DNA from: Mycobacterium rhizamassiliense
GTDB lineage: Bacteria > Actinomycetota > Actinomycetes > Mycobacteriales > Mycobacteriaceae
Assembly: GCF_900157375.1 (NCBI RefSeq)
Contig: NZ_LT721901.1
Span: 1,325,606-1,389,605, forward strand
Length of the DNA stretch: 64,000 nucleotides
Direction of reading: 5' to 3'
Position numbers and translations under genes: made by a program. The notes under the pieces are model-generated. The model made no database searches. It saw only the letters and a program-made list of their open reading frames with translations, and was not told where the DNA came from. Below are positions 39,447-48,554 of this stretch, in pieces. Numbering within the stretch: the first letter of the stretch is position 1; every line of letters starts with the position of its first letter.

Positions 39447-40607
39447 ATGAAATGTCGTGCCGCTGTCATCCGCGGGGTTGGCGAGGACTGGGAGATCCGC
39501 GAGATCGAGCTGGACCCGCCCCACGCGGGCGAGGTCATGGTGCGGATGGCCGTCGCCGGAATCTGCCACTCCGACGACCACCTGTTCACCGGCGACGTGG
39601 TCCCGACCCCCGAGGCGGTCGCCGCCAGCGGCCAGCCGGCACCGGACTGGTTCCCGCTGCTCGGCGGTCACGAAGGTGCGGGTGTCGTCGAAGAAGTCGG
39701 GCCCGGCGTGACGTCGGTGCAGCCGGGCGACCACGTGGCGCTGTCGTTCATTCCGGCGTGCGGCAATTGCCGGTTCTGCGTCAACGGGCAGAGCTACATC
39801 TGCGACATCGGCGCGAGCCTGTTCGTCCGGGAGATGCCCACCGACGGCACGTGCCGCCGGCACCTGGGCGACGAAGACCTGTTGGCCTATGGGCAGCTCG
39901 GCACGTTCGCCGAATACGCGGTGCTCTCGGAAAGGTCCGTCATCAAGATCGACGACGCGATCCCGTTCCACGCCGCCTCGCTCGTGTCGTGCGGGGTCAG
40001 CACCGGCTGGGGTTCAGCGACGATCTCGGCAGGCACCGAACCCGGCGACACCGTCGTCGTCATCGGCGCCGGTGGTGTCGGGATGAACGCCCTACAAGGT
40101 GCGCGCGCCGTCGGTGCGAAATATGTCGTCGCCGTGGATCCGGTTGAGTCCAAGCGGGATTCGGCCAAGATCTTCGGTGCCACACACAGCGCCGCCTCCG
40201 CGGCCGAAGCCATCCCGATGGTCCGGGAGATCACCGCCGGCCTGATGGCCGATCGCGTCGTGATCTGCCCCGGCGTGGTGCACGTGGACCTGATCCCGCT
40301 GGCGCTGACGCTGCTGCGCAAGGGTGGGGTGTGCGTGCTCACCGGCATCACCCCCTTCACCGAGCCCCCGGTTCCATTGGTGCTGCAGGAGATGACGCTG
40401 TCGGCCAAACAACTGCGGGGAGCGCTGTACGGCGGGATGAATCCGCGTACCAGCGTGCCGATGCTGTTGTCGCTGTACCAGGCCGGCGCGGTCAAGCTCG
40501 ACGAGCTGGTCACCCGCCACTATCAGCTCGACCAGATCAACGAGGCGATGACAGACCTGCGGGAAGGCCGCAACATCCGCGGCGTGATCGATTTCGCCGG
40601 AGCCTGA
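39447..40607 (+). CDS. zinc-dependent alcohol dehydrogenase, NDMA-dependent type
   Basis: 386 residues of the class III-like MDR family. Catalytic zinc: Cys in GICHSDDHLF, His in GGHEGAG and Cys in SLVSCGVSTG. Structural zinc: the four-cysteine cluster CGNCRFC...C. Rossmann motif GAGGVGMNA. It matches actinobacterial alcohol dehydrogenases with tightly bound NAD. AGGGAGG lies six bases before the ATG. Last gene of the right operon; would interconvert an alcohol and aldehyde in the pathway. Confidence 0.93.
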   Translation: MKCRAAVIRGVGEDWEIREIELDPPHAGEVMVRMAVAGICHSDDHLFTGDVVPTPEAVAASGQPAPDWFPLLGGHEGAGVVEEVGPGVTSVQPGDHVALSFIPACGNCRFCVNGQSYICDIGASLFVREMPTDGTCRRHLGDEDLLAYGQLGTFAEYAVLSERSVIKIDDAIPFHAASLVSCGVSTGWGSATISAGTEPGDTVVVIGAGGVGMNALQGARAVGAKYVVAVDPVESKRDSAKIFGATHSAASAAEAIPMVREITAGLMADRVVICPGVVHVDLIPLALTLLRKGGVCVLTGITPFTEPPVPLVLQEMTLSAKQLRGALYGGMNPRTSVPMLLSLYQAGAVKLDELVTRHYQLDQINEAMTDLREGRNIRGVIDFAGA

Positions 40608-40630
40608 CGGCCCCCCGAATTCGCGGCGGC

Positions 40631-41101
40631 TCAGCCGGATTCGAAGTGGCGCCGGATTCCAGCCAACATCGCGATGTGGGCCTTGACTCCCATGCGCCTG
40701 GTCATCGGGGCCAACAGGCGGGGTGCCGATATCCGGATTCGCTCGGTGAGCCGGGTGCCGACCACCGGCTCCTGGATCGGTTCGAAGCTCACCATTCCGC
40801 GCAGGCGCACCCCGGGGGATTGGTCGGCCTCGGTGAGCACGTATCCGCTATGGCGGACATGCAGGCATGCCTGGTAGGTGATCTGCATGCTGAAGGGTCC
40901 CAGCGGAATTCGATCGACCACCCGGTAGCTCTGCCGGTAGCCGTCCGGCGTTTCGCTGCGCTCGAGCCGCTCTACGGACACGATCAAAGGGTGCACGAGT
41001 TTGATGTTGTCCAAATCCACGTAGAAGTCGCGCACCGCGTCCGGCGGAGCGGGCACGTCTTCTGAGAGCGCGTGTTCGGAGTGCGCGGTCCACAAGCTCA
41101 T
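40631..41101 (-). CDS. SRPBCC-family ligand-binding protein
   Basis: 156 residues of the START/polyketide-cyclase-like fold: an N-terminal strand, VPAPPDAVRDFYVDLDN helix, then the antiparallel sheet and a long C-terminal helix. Likely binds a hydrophobic small molecule; no catalytic residues are evident. Convergent with the alcohol dehydrogenase. Confidence 0.8.
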   Translation of the reverse strand: MSLWTAHSEHALSEDVPAPPDAVRDFYVDLDNIKLVHPLIVSVERLERSETPDGYRQSYRVVDRIPLGPFSMQITYQACLHVRHSGYVLTEADQSPGVRLRGMVSFEPIQEPVVGTRLTERIRISAPRLLAPMTRRMGVKAHIAMLAGIRRHFESG

Positions 41102-41166
41102 AGCAGAGAACCTAGCCCGGCGGCGCTGCGACGCTTACCGTGGACCCAGAAGCGAGTGGAGAAGAT

Positions 41167-41535
41167 ATGGGCACGCAAGGTCAAGTGGTCGAACGCTACC
41201 TGGAATGCCTGGCCGCTCACGATTGGGACGGACTGGCCGACACCATCGCCGAGGAGGGCCTGACCCGCGAGGGCCCGTTCTGTGATGTCGTCGAGGGCAA
41301 GGCCCACTACGTCGCCTACCTGCGCAAGGTCTGCACCAACCTCAAGGGCCACCGGTTGCAGGTGCAGCGGGTCTCGCACGTCGACTCCCGGGTGTCGTAC
41401 GCGGAGCTGTCCGAAACGTTCGAGATCGACGACGTCGCGACCACGTGGCCCGAATGCATCCTCTTCGAGCGGGACGCCGATGGCCTGATCTCTCGGGTCA
41501 GCGTGTTCTTCAAACAGCGGCAGGCCGCCGGATAG
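41167..41535 (+). CDS. NTF2/SnoaL-like protein
   Basis: 122 residues with the cone-like NTF2 fold pattern: VVERYLECLAAHDWDGLADTI start, a middle strand YVAYLRKV and the end VSVFFKQRQA. Function unknown; related proteins are small isomerases or hydrolases. The ATG at 41167 has GGAGAAG upstream; a GTG at 41140 is a less likely start. Divergent from the SRPBCC gene. Confidence 0.78.
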   Translation: MGTQGQVVERYLECLAAHDWDGLADTIAEEGLTREGPFCDVVEGKAHYVAYLRKVCTNLKGHRLQVQRVSHVDSRVSYAELSETFEIDDVATTWPECILFERDADGLISRVSVFFKQRQAAG

Positions 41536-41578
41536 CGGTCTATTCCCTCACCCCCGGAATTGACCTACCGTGTGTTGC

Positions 41579-41803
41579 ATGGAGGCAGATGCAACTCCGG
41601 AGTCGGTGTCGGTCGAGAAATTGCACTCGGGCGACCCGATCACCGATTGTGGTCAGCGGTACATAGTTCTCGAGTCGAAATCCCTCGGCGACAGCTGCGT
41701 AGTGCTCGAGCTGGAGTCCCGGGTCGACCACCGGCTGCAGGTCATCGAGAAGTCATTCCCGGCCGGTTACCAGGTCGACAGGGCGCACCACCGAATCCTG
41801 TAA
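41579..41803 (+). CDS. small conserved-looking hypothetical protein
   Basis: 74 residues, acidic N-terminal half and a C-terminus of VIEKSFPAGYQVDRAHHRIL. The pattern of alternating hydrophobic residues suggests a small beta domain. The ATG at 41579 lacks a strong ribosome binding site, but a terminator hairpin lies 22 bases past its stop. Codon use looks like that of its neighbours. No family recognised. Confidence 0.55.
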   Translation: MEADATPESVSVEKLHSGDPITDCGQRYIVLESKSLGDSCVVLELESRVDHRLQVIEKSFPAGYQVDRAHHRIL

Positions 41804-42156
41804 CCGAATTCTTTCCTCGCCCAATAATGCGCGAGTAGCCGTCAGTGTCGGCTACCGCGCATTTCTGTTTATCGGGCGGCCGCGCCGTAATTTCGGTCAA
41901 TCGGGCGAAACCGTTCGGTCGCCGCGGCGTCTCCGTTCGTCGATCCTGCTGGGCGCGCGAACGCTGATCAGCACGTTTGGATCGCCGCCCCGCCGGTAAG
42001 CCATCATGGAAAGCGACCGCGCGTTCGCCGTTGCGAACCGCCAAGCACCCGCAGCCACCGATGTCATTGCGGGGCCTGCCCACTGGCGCATCTGTGGACA
42101 GGTTCGTGAGACGCCGGGATCATTGGGCACGGTAGAGGTTGTTGAAGGGTGACTGA
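41804..42156. other. 353-base intergenic region before ctpI
   Basis: Holds the terminator hairpin at 41826-41867 and the promoter region of ctpI. Short frames on the minus strand have no support. I see no RNA gene or recognised metal-responsive operator. Confidence 0.5.
41826..41867 (+). terminator. rho-independent-type terminator
   Basis: AATGCGCG at 41826-41833 and GTAGCCG at 41835-41841 pair with CGGCTAC (41849-41855) and CGCGCATT (41856-41863). This gives fifteen base pairs with a single bulged A and a seven-base loop. It is followed by a T-rich run. It ends the transcript of the small gene before it. Confidence 0.8.
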
Positions 42157-45100
42157 ATGAGGATTCCGGGTGTATCCAGCGTCGTCGCTGGTGTCACCGG
42201 CGGAGCCGCCCAAATAGTGCGTGCGGGCGTGTCCACTGCGGCGAGCGCCGCTGGAGCGGTGCAGCTACTGACCAGCCCCGTCGTCGAGCTAGCCGGGCCC
42301 GTGGTGCAGTCGATGGCCGATTCGACCGGCCGGGCGCTCGGGATGAACACCTCCGCCGACGGCTCGCCCGACGTGGTCCTGCCCCCGGTGCGCTGGCAAA
42401 GCGGCCGCCGCGTGCACCTGGACCTGGATCCCCTGTTGCCGTTTCCGCGCTGGCACGAATACTCAGCGGTCGTCGAGGAGCCGGTGCGCCGCATTTCGGG
42501 TGTCGCCACGGCCCACGTCGAGGGCTCGTTGGGCCGCCTGGTGGTCGAGCTGGACGACGACGTCGACGACGGCGCGGTGCTGGACGAGGTGCGGTCGACG
42601 GTTGCCGCCCTGGTGACCGACCTGGCTTCGGCGACGTCGGACTCGGCGCCGCGCTCGGTGCCGTTCGCCGACCCCGGCAACCCGCTGGCGGTGCTGGTGC
42701 CGCTCACCGCGGCAGCCATGGATTTCGTCGCCATGAGCGCCGCCTTCACCGGGTGGGTCACCCGCCTGCCGGCGGCGCCACAGACCACCCGGGCCGCGGC
42801 CGCCCTCATCAACCACCAACCGCGCATGGTGTCGATCCTGGAGAATCGCCTGGGCCGGGTGGGCGCCGATATCGCGCTTGCCGCGACCACCGCCGCGGCG
42901 AACGGCCTCACCCAGGCGTGGGGCACCCCGATGCTCGATTTCACCCAGCGCACGCTGCAGATCTCGGAGGCGACCGCACACCGTCGCGTCTGGCGCGATC
43001 GCGAGCCGCAGCTGGCGTCGCCCGACCGGCCACAGGCCCCGGTGGTACCGGTGATCTCGTCGGCCAAATCCGAACTGCCGCGGCACAGCTGGGCGGCCGC
43101 GGCGGCCGGCGAGGCCTCGCACGTCGTCGTCGGTGGGGCGGTCGACGCGGCCATGGACACGGCGAAGGGCTCGATGGCCGGCCCGGTGGAAAGCTACGTC
43201 GACTCGGCGGCGAACGGCTCGCTGATCGCCGCGGTGAGCGCATTGGTCGCCGGCGGCGGCACCGAAGATGCCGCTGCCGCAATCGAAGCCGGGGTGCCGC
43301 GGGCCGCGCACATGGGCCGTCAGGCATTCGCGGCGGTTCTCGGCCGCGGACTCGCCAACGCCGGGCAGCTGGTGCTCGACCCGGGCGCGCTGCGCCGCCT
43401 GGACCGCGTCAAGGTGGTCGTCATCGACGGCGCCGCCCTGCGCGGTGACCACCGCGCGGTGCTGCAATCGCTCGGGGACGCGCCCGGCTGGGACGACGAC
43501 CGCGTCTACGAGGTCGCCGACGCGCTGCTGCACGGCGAGGAAGCGCCCGAACCCGACCCCGACGAGCTGCCCGCCACCGGTGCGCGACTGAAATGGGTTC
43601 CGTCGCAAGGCTCCTCGGCCACTCCCGCGCAGGGACTGGAAAGTGCCGACCTGATGGTCGACGGCGAATGCGTCGGCCGGGTCGAGGTGGGCTGGGAGGT
43701 CGACCCGTACGCGATCCCGCTGCTGCAGACCGCGAACCGCACGGGCGCCCGGGTGGTGTTGCGCCACGTGGCCGGCACCGAAGACCTGACCGCCAGCGTC
43801 GGCGCGACGCATCCCCCCGGCACCCCACTGCTGAACCTGGTGCGCGAGTTGCGCACCGATCGCGGGCCGGTGCTGCTGATCACCGCGCTGCATCGCGATT
43901 TCGCGTCCACCGACACGCTGGCCGCTCTCGCCATCGCCGATGTCGCTGTGGCCCTGGATGATCCGCGCGCGGCGACGGCATGGACGGCCGACATCATCAC
44001 CGGCACCGACCTGGCCGACGCGGTGCGGATCCTGTCGGCGATCCCGGTCGCCCGCTCGGCGAGCGAATCCGCCGTGCGCCTGGCCCAGGGCGGCACCACG
44101 CTGGCGGGGCTGCTACTGGTGACCGGCAGCGAACAGGAGCGCCCGAGCAGCCCGGTGAGCTTCCGCCGCTGGCTGAACCCCGTCAACACGGCCGCGGCCA
44201 CCGCCCTTGTCACCGGGAGCTTTTCGGCCACCCGGGTGCTGCGGCTGCCCGACCCCACCCCGCAGCCGCTGACCGCCTGGCACGCGCTCGACCCCGAGAT
44301 CGTCTTCTCGCGGCTTGCCGGCGGTGCGCGGCCGCTGGCCGTGGAGACCGGCGCGCCGTCCTGGCGGCGCCGCCTCGACGACCTGACCTACAGCCCGGCG
44401 CTGGCACCGCTGCGCGGCCCGGCCAACAACCTGGCGCGACTGGCTTCGGCCACCCGGGTCGAGCTGGCCGACCCGCTGACCCCGATCCTGGCCGTGGGCG
44501 CGGCCGCGTCGGCGATCGTCGGCAGCAACATCGACGCGCTGTTGGTCGCCGGCGTGATGACCGTCAACGCGATAACCGGTGGGACACAACGCCTTCGCGC
44601 CGAGGCGGCCGCCGCCGAGCTGTTCGCCGAACAGGACCAGCTGGTGCGCCGCGTCGTCGTGCCCGCGGTGGCCACGACACGACGCCGGCTGGAGGCCGCG
44701 CAGCACGCCACCCGCACGGCCACCGTGTCGGCCAAGTCGCTACGGCCCGGCGACATCATCGACCTGGCCGCCCCCGAGGTGGTCCCGGCCGACGCCCGGC
44801 TGCTCGTCGCCGAGGACCTCGAGGTCGACGAGTCGCTACTGACCGGCGAGTCGCTGCCGGTGGACAAGCAGGTGGACCCCGTCGCGGTCAACGACCCCGA
44901 CCGCGCGAGCATGCTGTTCGAGGGCAGCACGATCGTCGCGGGCCACGCGCGGGCGATCGTCGTGGCCACCGGCGTCAACACCGCTGCGCACCGGGCGATC
45001 TCGGCCGTCGCGACCGTCGAGACGGCCGCTGGTGTGCAGGCTCGCCTCAAGGAGCTCACCAATAAGGTCCTTCCGCTGACGCTGACCGGCGGTGCCGCGG

Positions 45101-46986
45101 TGAGCGTATTGGCGCTGCTGCGCCGCGCCACCCTGCGGCAGGCCGTCGCCGACGGCGTCGCGATCGCGGTGGCGGCCGTCCCGGAGGGGCTGCCGTTGGT
45201 GGCCACGCTGTCTCAGCTCGCCGCCGCCCAGCGCCTCACGGAGCGCGGGGTGCTGGTCCGTTCGCCGCGCACCATCGAGGCGTTGGGCCGGGTCGACACA
45301 ATATGTTTCGACAAGACCGGGACCCTGACCGAGAACCGGCTGCGCGTCGTGTGCGCCATACCGCACACGACCAGCCCACAGGACTCCTTCCCGGAGCTCT
45401 CCGACCCGCAATCCGCCGCCGTGCTGCGGGCGGCCGCGTGGGCGTCCACCCAGCCCCAGCAGGGCCAGGGTCACGCGCACGCCACCGACGAGGCAATCCT
45501 GACCGGGGCCAGTTCGCTTATCACTCAGGATGATTCGGGCTGGACGGTGCTCGCCGAGGTGCCGTTCGAGTCCAGTCGCGGCTTCGCGGCCTCGATCGGC
45601 ACCCTGAGCTCCGGCTCCGGTGCGCCGGTGTTGATGCTCAAGGGCGCTCCCGAGGTGGTGCTGCCCCGCTGCCGATTCGACGACCCGGACGGCGACATGC
45701 AACACGCGGAAGCGTTGGTGCGCAGCCTCGCCGAGCAGGGCCTGCGGGTGCTGGCCGTCGCGCAGCGACCCTGGCCCAACGGGACCAAGCACGACGAGGA
45801 CACCGACGCCGACGCGGTCGACGCCACCGCACAGGAGCTCGAACTGCTCGGCTACATCGGATTGGCGGACACCGCGCGCGCGTCGTCGCGGCCACTGATC
45901 GAGGCACTCGTGGACGCCGACCGCAACGTCGTGCTGATCACCGGGGACCACCCCATTACCGCGCGTGCGATCGCCCGCCAGCTCGGCCTGGAAGACGCCC
46001 GGGTCGTGACCGGCGCCGAGCTCACCGGCCTGGACGAGGACGCCTGCGCCAAACTCGTTGCGGGCGTTCAGGTGTTCGCCCGCGTCAGTCCGGAGCAGAA
46101 GGTGCAGATCGTGGCCGCCCTGCAGCGCAACGGCCGGGTGACCGCGATGGTGGGCGACGGCGCCAACGACGCGGCCGCGATCCGGATGGCCGACGTGGGC
46201 ATCGGCGTCAGCGGTCGCGGTTCGTCGGCTGCCCGCGGCGCGGCCGACATCGTCCTGACCGACCGCGATCTCAGCGTGTTGCTGGACGCGTTGGTCGAGG
46301 GCCGCAGCATGTGGGCGGGCGTGCGCGACGCGGTGACGATCTTGGTCGGCGGCAACGTGGGCGAGGTGCTCTTCACGATCATCGGGACGGCGTTCGGGCA
46401 GGGCCGCGCGCCGGTCGGCACGCGCCAGCTGCTGCTGGTCAACCTGCTCACCGACATGTTCCCCGCGCTCGCGGTCGCCGTCACGTCGCAGTACGTCGAG
46501 CCCGACGAGAGCGAGTACGAAAGCGAGGAGGCCGCCGAGGAGGCCCGCGCCCGGCACCGGCTCGAGGTGCTGACCGGGCCGACGCCGTCGCTGGACGCCC
46601 CGTTGATGCGCCAGATCGTCAGCCGCGGCGCCGTCACGGCCGCGGGTGCGACGACGGCCTGGGCGATCGGTCGCTACACGCCCGGCAGCGAGCGTCGCAC
46701 GGCGACAATGGGATTGACCGCGCTGGTGACGACCCAGCTGGCGCAGACGTTGCTGACCCGCGCGCACAGCCCGCTTGTCGTGGCCACCGCGCTGGGCAGC
46801 GCGGGCGTGCTGGTCGGCATCGTGCAGACGCCGGTGATCAGTCAGTTCTTCGGGTGCACACCGCTGGGCCCTGTCGCCTGGTCGGGCGTGATGGGGGCGA
46901 CGGCGGGCGCCACCGCGATCTCGGTGCTGGCGCCCAACTGGCTGAACAAGGCGATCGGCGCCATCCAGCCCGAAGAAGAGGACTGA
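42157..46986 (+). CDS. ctpI: giant P-type cation ATPase CtpI
   Basis: 1609 residues. The C-terminal half is a complete P-type ATPase: LTGESLPVDK, VPEGLPL in the membrane, phosphorylated Asp1052 in FDKTGTLTEN, and MVGDGANDAAAIR near 1334. PEGLP rather than CPC suggests Ca/Mg- or alkali-type rather than soft-metal transport. The N-terminal half has a heavy-metal-associated-like domain without CxxC (around 90-150) and then a degenerate ATPase-like core: IDGAALRGD (Asp424) where FDKTGTLTEN is expected, and IADVAVAL near 590 matching MADVGIGV. Homologue of Rv0107c. The ion is unknown. Confidence 0.93.
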   Translation: MRIPGVSSVVAGVTGGAAQIVRAGVSTAASAAGAVQLLTSPVVELAGPVVQSMADSTGRALGMNTSADGSPDVVLPPVRWQSGRRVHLDLDPLLPFPRWHEYSAVVEEPVRRISGVATAHVEGSLGRLVVELDDDVDDGAVLDEVRSTVAALVTDLASATSDSAPRSVPFADPGNPLAVLVPLTAAAMDFVAMSAAFTGWVTRLPAAPQTTRAAAALINHQPRMVSILENRLGRVGADIALAATTAAANGLTQAWGTPMLDFTQRTLQISEATAHRRVWRDREPQLASPDRPQAPVVPVISSAKSELPRHSWAAAAAGEASHVVVGGAVDAAMDTAKGSMAGPVESYVDSAANGSLIAAVSALVAGGGTEDAAAAIEAGVPRAAHMGRQAFAAVLGRGLANAGQLVLDPGALRRLDRVKVVVIDGAALRGDHRAVLQSLGDAPGWDDDRVYEVADALLHGEEAPEPDPDELPATGARLKWVPSQGSSATPAQGLESADLMVDGECVGRVEVGWEVDPYAIPLLQTANRTGARVVLRHVAGTEDLTASVGATHPPGTPLLNLVRELRTDRGPVLLITALHRDFASTDTLAALAIADVAVALDDPRAATAWTADIITGTDLADAVRILSAIPVARSASESAVRLAQGGTTLAGLLLVTGSEQERPSSPVSFRRWLNPVNTAAATALVTGSFSATRVLRLPDPTPQPLTAWHALDPEIVFSRLAGGARPLAVETGAPSWRRRLDDLTYSPALAPLRGPANNLARLASATRVELADPLTPILAVGAAASAIVGSNIDALLVAGVMTVNAITGGTQRLRAEAAAAELFAEQDQLVRRVVVPAVATTRRRLEAAQHATRTATVSAKSLRPGDIIDLAAPEVVPADARLLVAEDLEVDESLLTGESLPVDKQVDPVAVNDPDRASMLFEGSTIVAGHARAIVVATGVNTAAHRAISAVATVETAAGVQARLKELTNKVLPLTLTGGAAVSVLALLRRATLRQAVADGVAIAVAAVPEGLPLVATLSQLAAAQRLTERGVLVRSPRTIEALGRVDTICFDKTGTLTENRLRVVCAIPHTTSPQDSFPELSDPQSAAVLRAAAWASTQPQQGQGHAHATDEAILTGASSLITQDDSGWTVLAEVPFESSRGFAASIGTLSSGSGAPVLMLKGAPEVVLPRCRFDDPDGDMQHAEALVRSLAEQGLRVLAVAQRPWPNGTKHDEDTDADAVDATAQELELLGYIGLADTARASSRPLIEALVDADRNVVLITGDHPITARAIARQLGLEDARVVTGAELTGLDEDACAKLVAGVQVFARVSPEQKVQIVAALQRNGRVTAMVGDGANDAAAIRMADVGIGVSGRGSSAARGAADIVLTDRDLSVLLDALVEGRSMWAGVRDAVTILVGGNVGEVLFTIIGTAFGQGRAPVGTRQLLLVNLLTDMFPALAVAVTSQYVEPDESEYESEEAAEEARARHRLEVLTGPTPSLDAPLMRQIVSRGAVTAAGATTAWAIGRYTPGSERRTATMGLTALVTTQLAQTLLTRAHSPLVVATALGSAGVLVGIVQTPVISQFFGCTPLGPVAWSGVMGATAGATAISVLAPNWLNKAIGAIQPEEED

Positions 46987-46991
46987 GCGGC

Positions 46992-48554
46992 CTAGGTTGC
47001 GAGCTCCTTGCGGAGGACTTTGCCCGCGGGGTTGCGCGGGATACTGTCGACGATGCGGATGTCCCGGGGCTGCTCGAAGCGGGAAACCTTGCCCTTCAAG
47101 TACTCTCGCAGCACCGACTCGTTGACGTCACCGCTCGGCCGCGGCACCACGAACGCCGCGAGCCGACGACCGAACTGCTCGTCGGGTACCCCGACCACCG
47201 CGGTCTCGGCGACGTCGGGGTGCGCCGAGAGCGCGTTCTCCAGCGCCCGCGGATAGACGTTCTCGCCGCCCGAGACGATCATGTCGTCCTCGCGGCCGAC
47301 GATGTACAGCCGGCCCGCATTGTCCAGATAACCCATGTCACCGGTGCTGGTGAAGCCGTCGACGGTCGCCTTGCCGCCCCCGCCGGTGTAGCCGTCCGAG
47401 CCCAGCGCACCGCCGACGAAGATGCGGCCGGTCACCCGCGGCCCGACGGGGCGGCCGGTCTTGTCAAGTATGCGCAGCGGGCATCCCGCGATGGGCCGCC
47501 CCACCGTCTCGGGGGCGTGGCGCAGCTCCAAAGGTGTTGCCAGCGAACCGATACCGACCTCGGTGGAGCCGTAGAGGTTGTAGAGGACGTCGCCGTATTC
47601 CTCCATGAACCGCCGCGCCAGGCTCGGATCCAGCCGGTCCCCGCTGGAGATCACGACCTTCAGCGAGCCCACCGGGTTTCGCGACCGGACCCGCTGCGGC
47701 AGATCCAAAATCCGGGCCAGCATGATCGGGACGGCGCTCATCGCGTCGGCGCGCTGCAGCGACGCCTGGGCGAGTGTCTCCTCGGCGTCAAAGCACCGAT
47801 GTGTGAGCATCGTGGCGCCCAGGCTGACGGCGAGCGTCATGATGCCGAACCCGAGTCCGTGGAACATCGGTGTTGCCAAAGCAATTCGTGAACCGGTACG
47901 CAACTGGGTGCGTTCCAGAAGCGTCATGCCGACGCCCAGCCCCGTGCTGATCCGGGGCGTGCGCGGCGCGCCCTTGGGCACACCGGTGGTGCCCGACGTC
48001 AGCAGCACGAGTCGCCCGGAGGCGACCACCTTGGGCCGCTTCTTGACCGGGCCGTCCGGCACAGCCGCAGGGTCGATGAGCCGCACCGAGTCGCCGGCGC
48101 CCCGCACCTGCTCGGCGAACTCGTCGTCGCACACCACCGCGGTGATCTGATGCGAATCCAACGCCGCGGCAAGGGAATCGGTGCGAAACTCCGTGCTCAC
48201 CAACACCACGTCGGCGCCGACCAATGCGGCGGCGAACGCGGACGCCGCAAAGCCACGGCCGTTGCGGCACATGACCCCGACCGCCTGCCCCCGCCCGACA
48301 CCCGCGTCGACGAGTTCGCTTGCCAGCGCCTCGGTCTTGGCCTGCAACTCGCGGTAGGTGATGGCGCCGTCGTCGTCGACGATCGCGGTGCGTTGCGGCC
48401 AGCGGGCGGCCGCGACGGCCAGCAGGGTGTAGAGATTGGTGCCGCCGCGAACCACCTCGCGCAGCAGCCGCGCCACCGCCACCGGGCCGGGCGGGCCCAG
48501 CAGCCGCGACGATGCCAGCGCCCTGGCCGTCGTCGCGGCCACGCCGTCGGTCAC
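46992..48554 (-). CDS. fatty-acid/acyl-CoA ligase, FadD type
   Basis: 520 residues. P-loop LLTSGTTGVPKGAP, YGSTEVG, FTSTGDMGYLD, IVGREDDMIVSGGENVYP and lysine motif IPRNPAGKVLRKEL. It resembles the mycobacterial FadD12-like group, though I cannot fix the orthologue. The GTG at 48554 overlaps the SDR stop by four bases (GTGA), so the two are translated together and probably act on the same fatty substrate. The open frame beyond that GTG lies in the SDR gene. Convergent with ctpI. Confidence 0.9.
   Translation of the reverse strand: MTDGVAATTARALASSRLLGPPGPVAVARLLREVVRGGTNLYTLLAVAAARWPQRTAIVDDDGAITYRELQAKTEALASELVDAGVGRGQAVGVMCRNGRGFAASAFAAALVGADVVLVSTEFRTDSLAAALDSHQITAVVCDDEFAEQVRGAGDSVRLIDPAAVPDGPVKKRPKVVASGRLVLLTSGTTGVPKGAPRTPRISTGLGVGMTLLERTQLRTGSRIALATPMFHGLGFGIMTLAVSLGATMLTHRCFDAEETLAQASLQRADAMSAVPIMLARILDLPQRVRSRNPVGSLKVVISSGDRLDPSLARRFMEEYGDVLYNLYGSTEVGIGSLATPLELRHAPETVGRPIAGCPLRILDKTGRPVGPRVTGRIFVGGALGSDGYTGGGGKATVDGFTSTGDMGYLDNAGRLYIVGREDDMIVSGGENVYPRALENALSAHPDVAETAVVGVPDEQFGRRLAAFVVPRPSGDVNESVLREYLKGKVSRFEQPRDIRIVDSIPRNPAGKVLRKELAT

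Noticed and set aside
44836..46767. Minus-strand frame of 643 codons inside ctpI
   Set aside because: Antisense shadow; the plus frame carries all P-type ATPase motifs.
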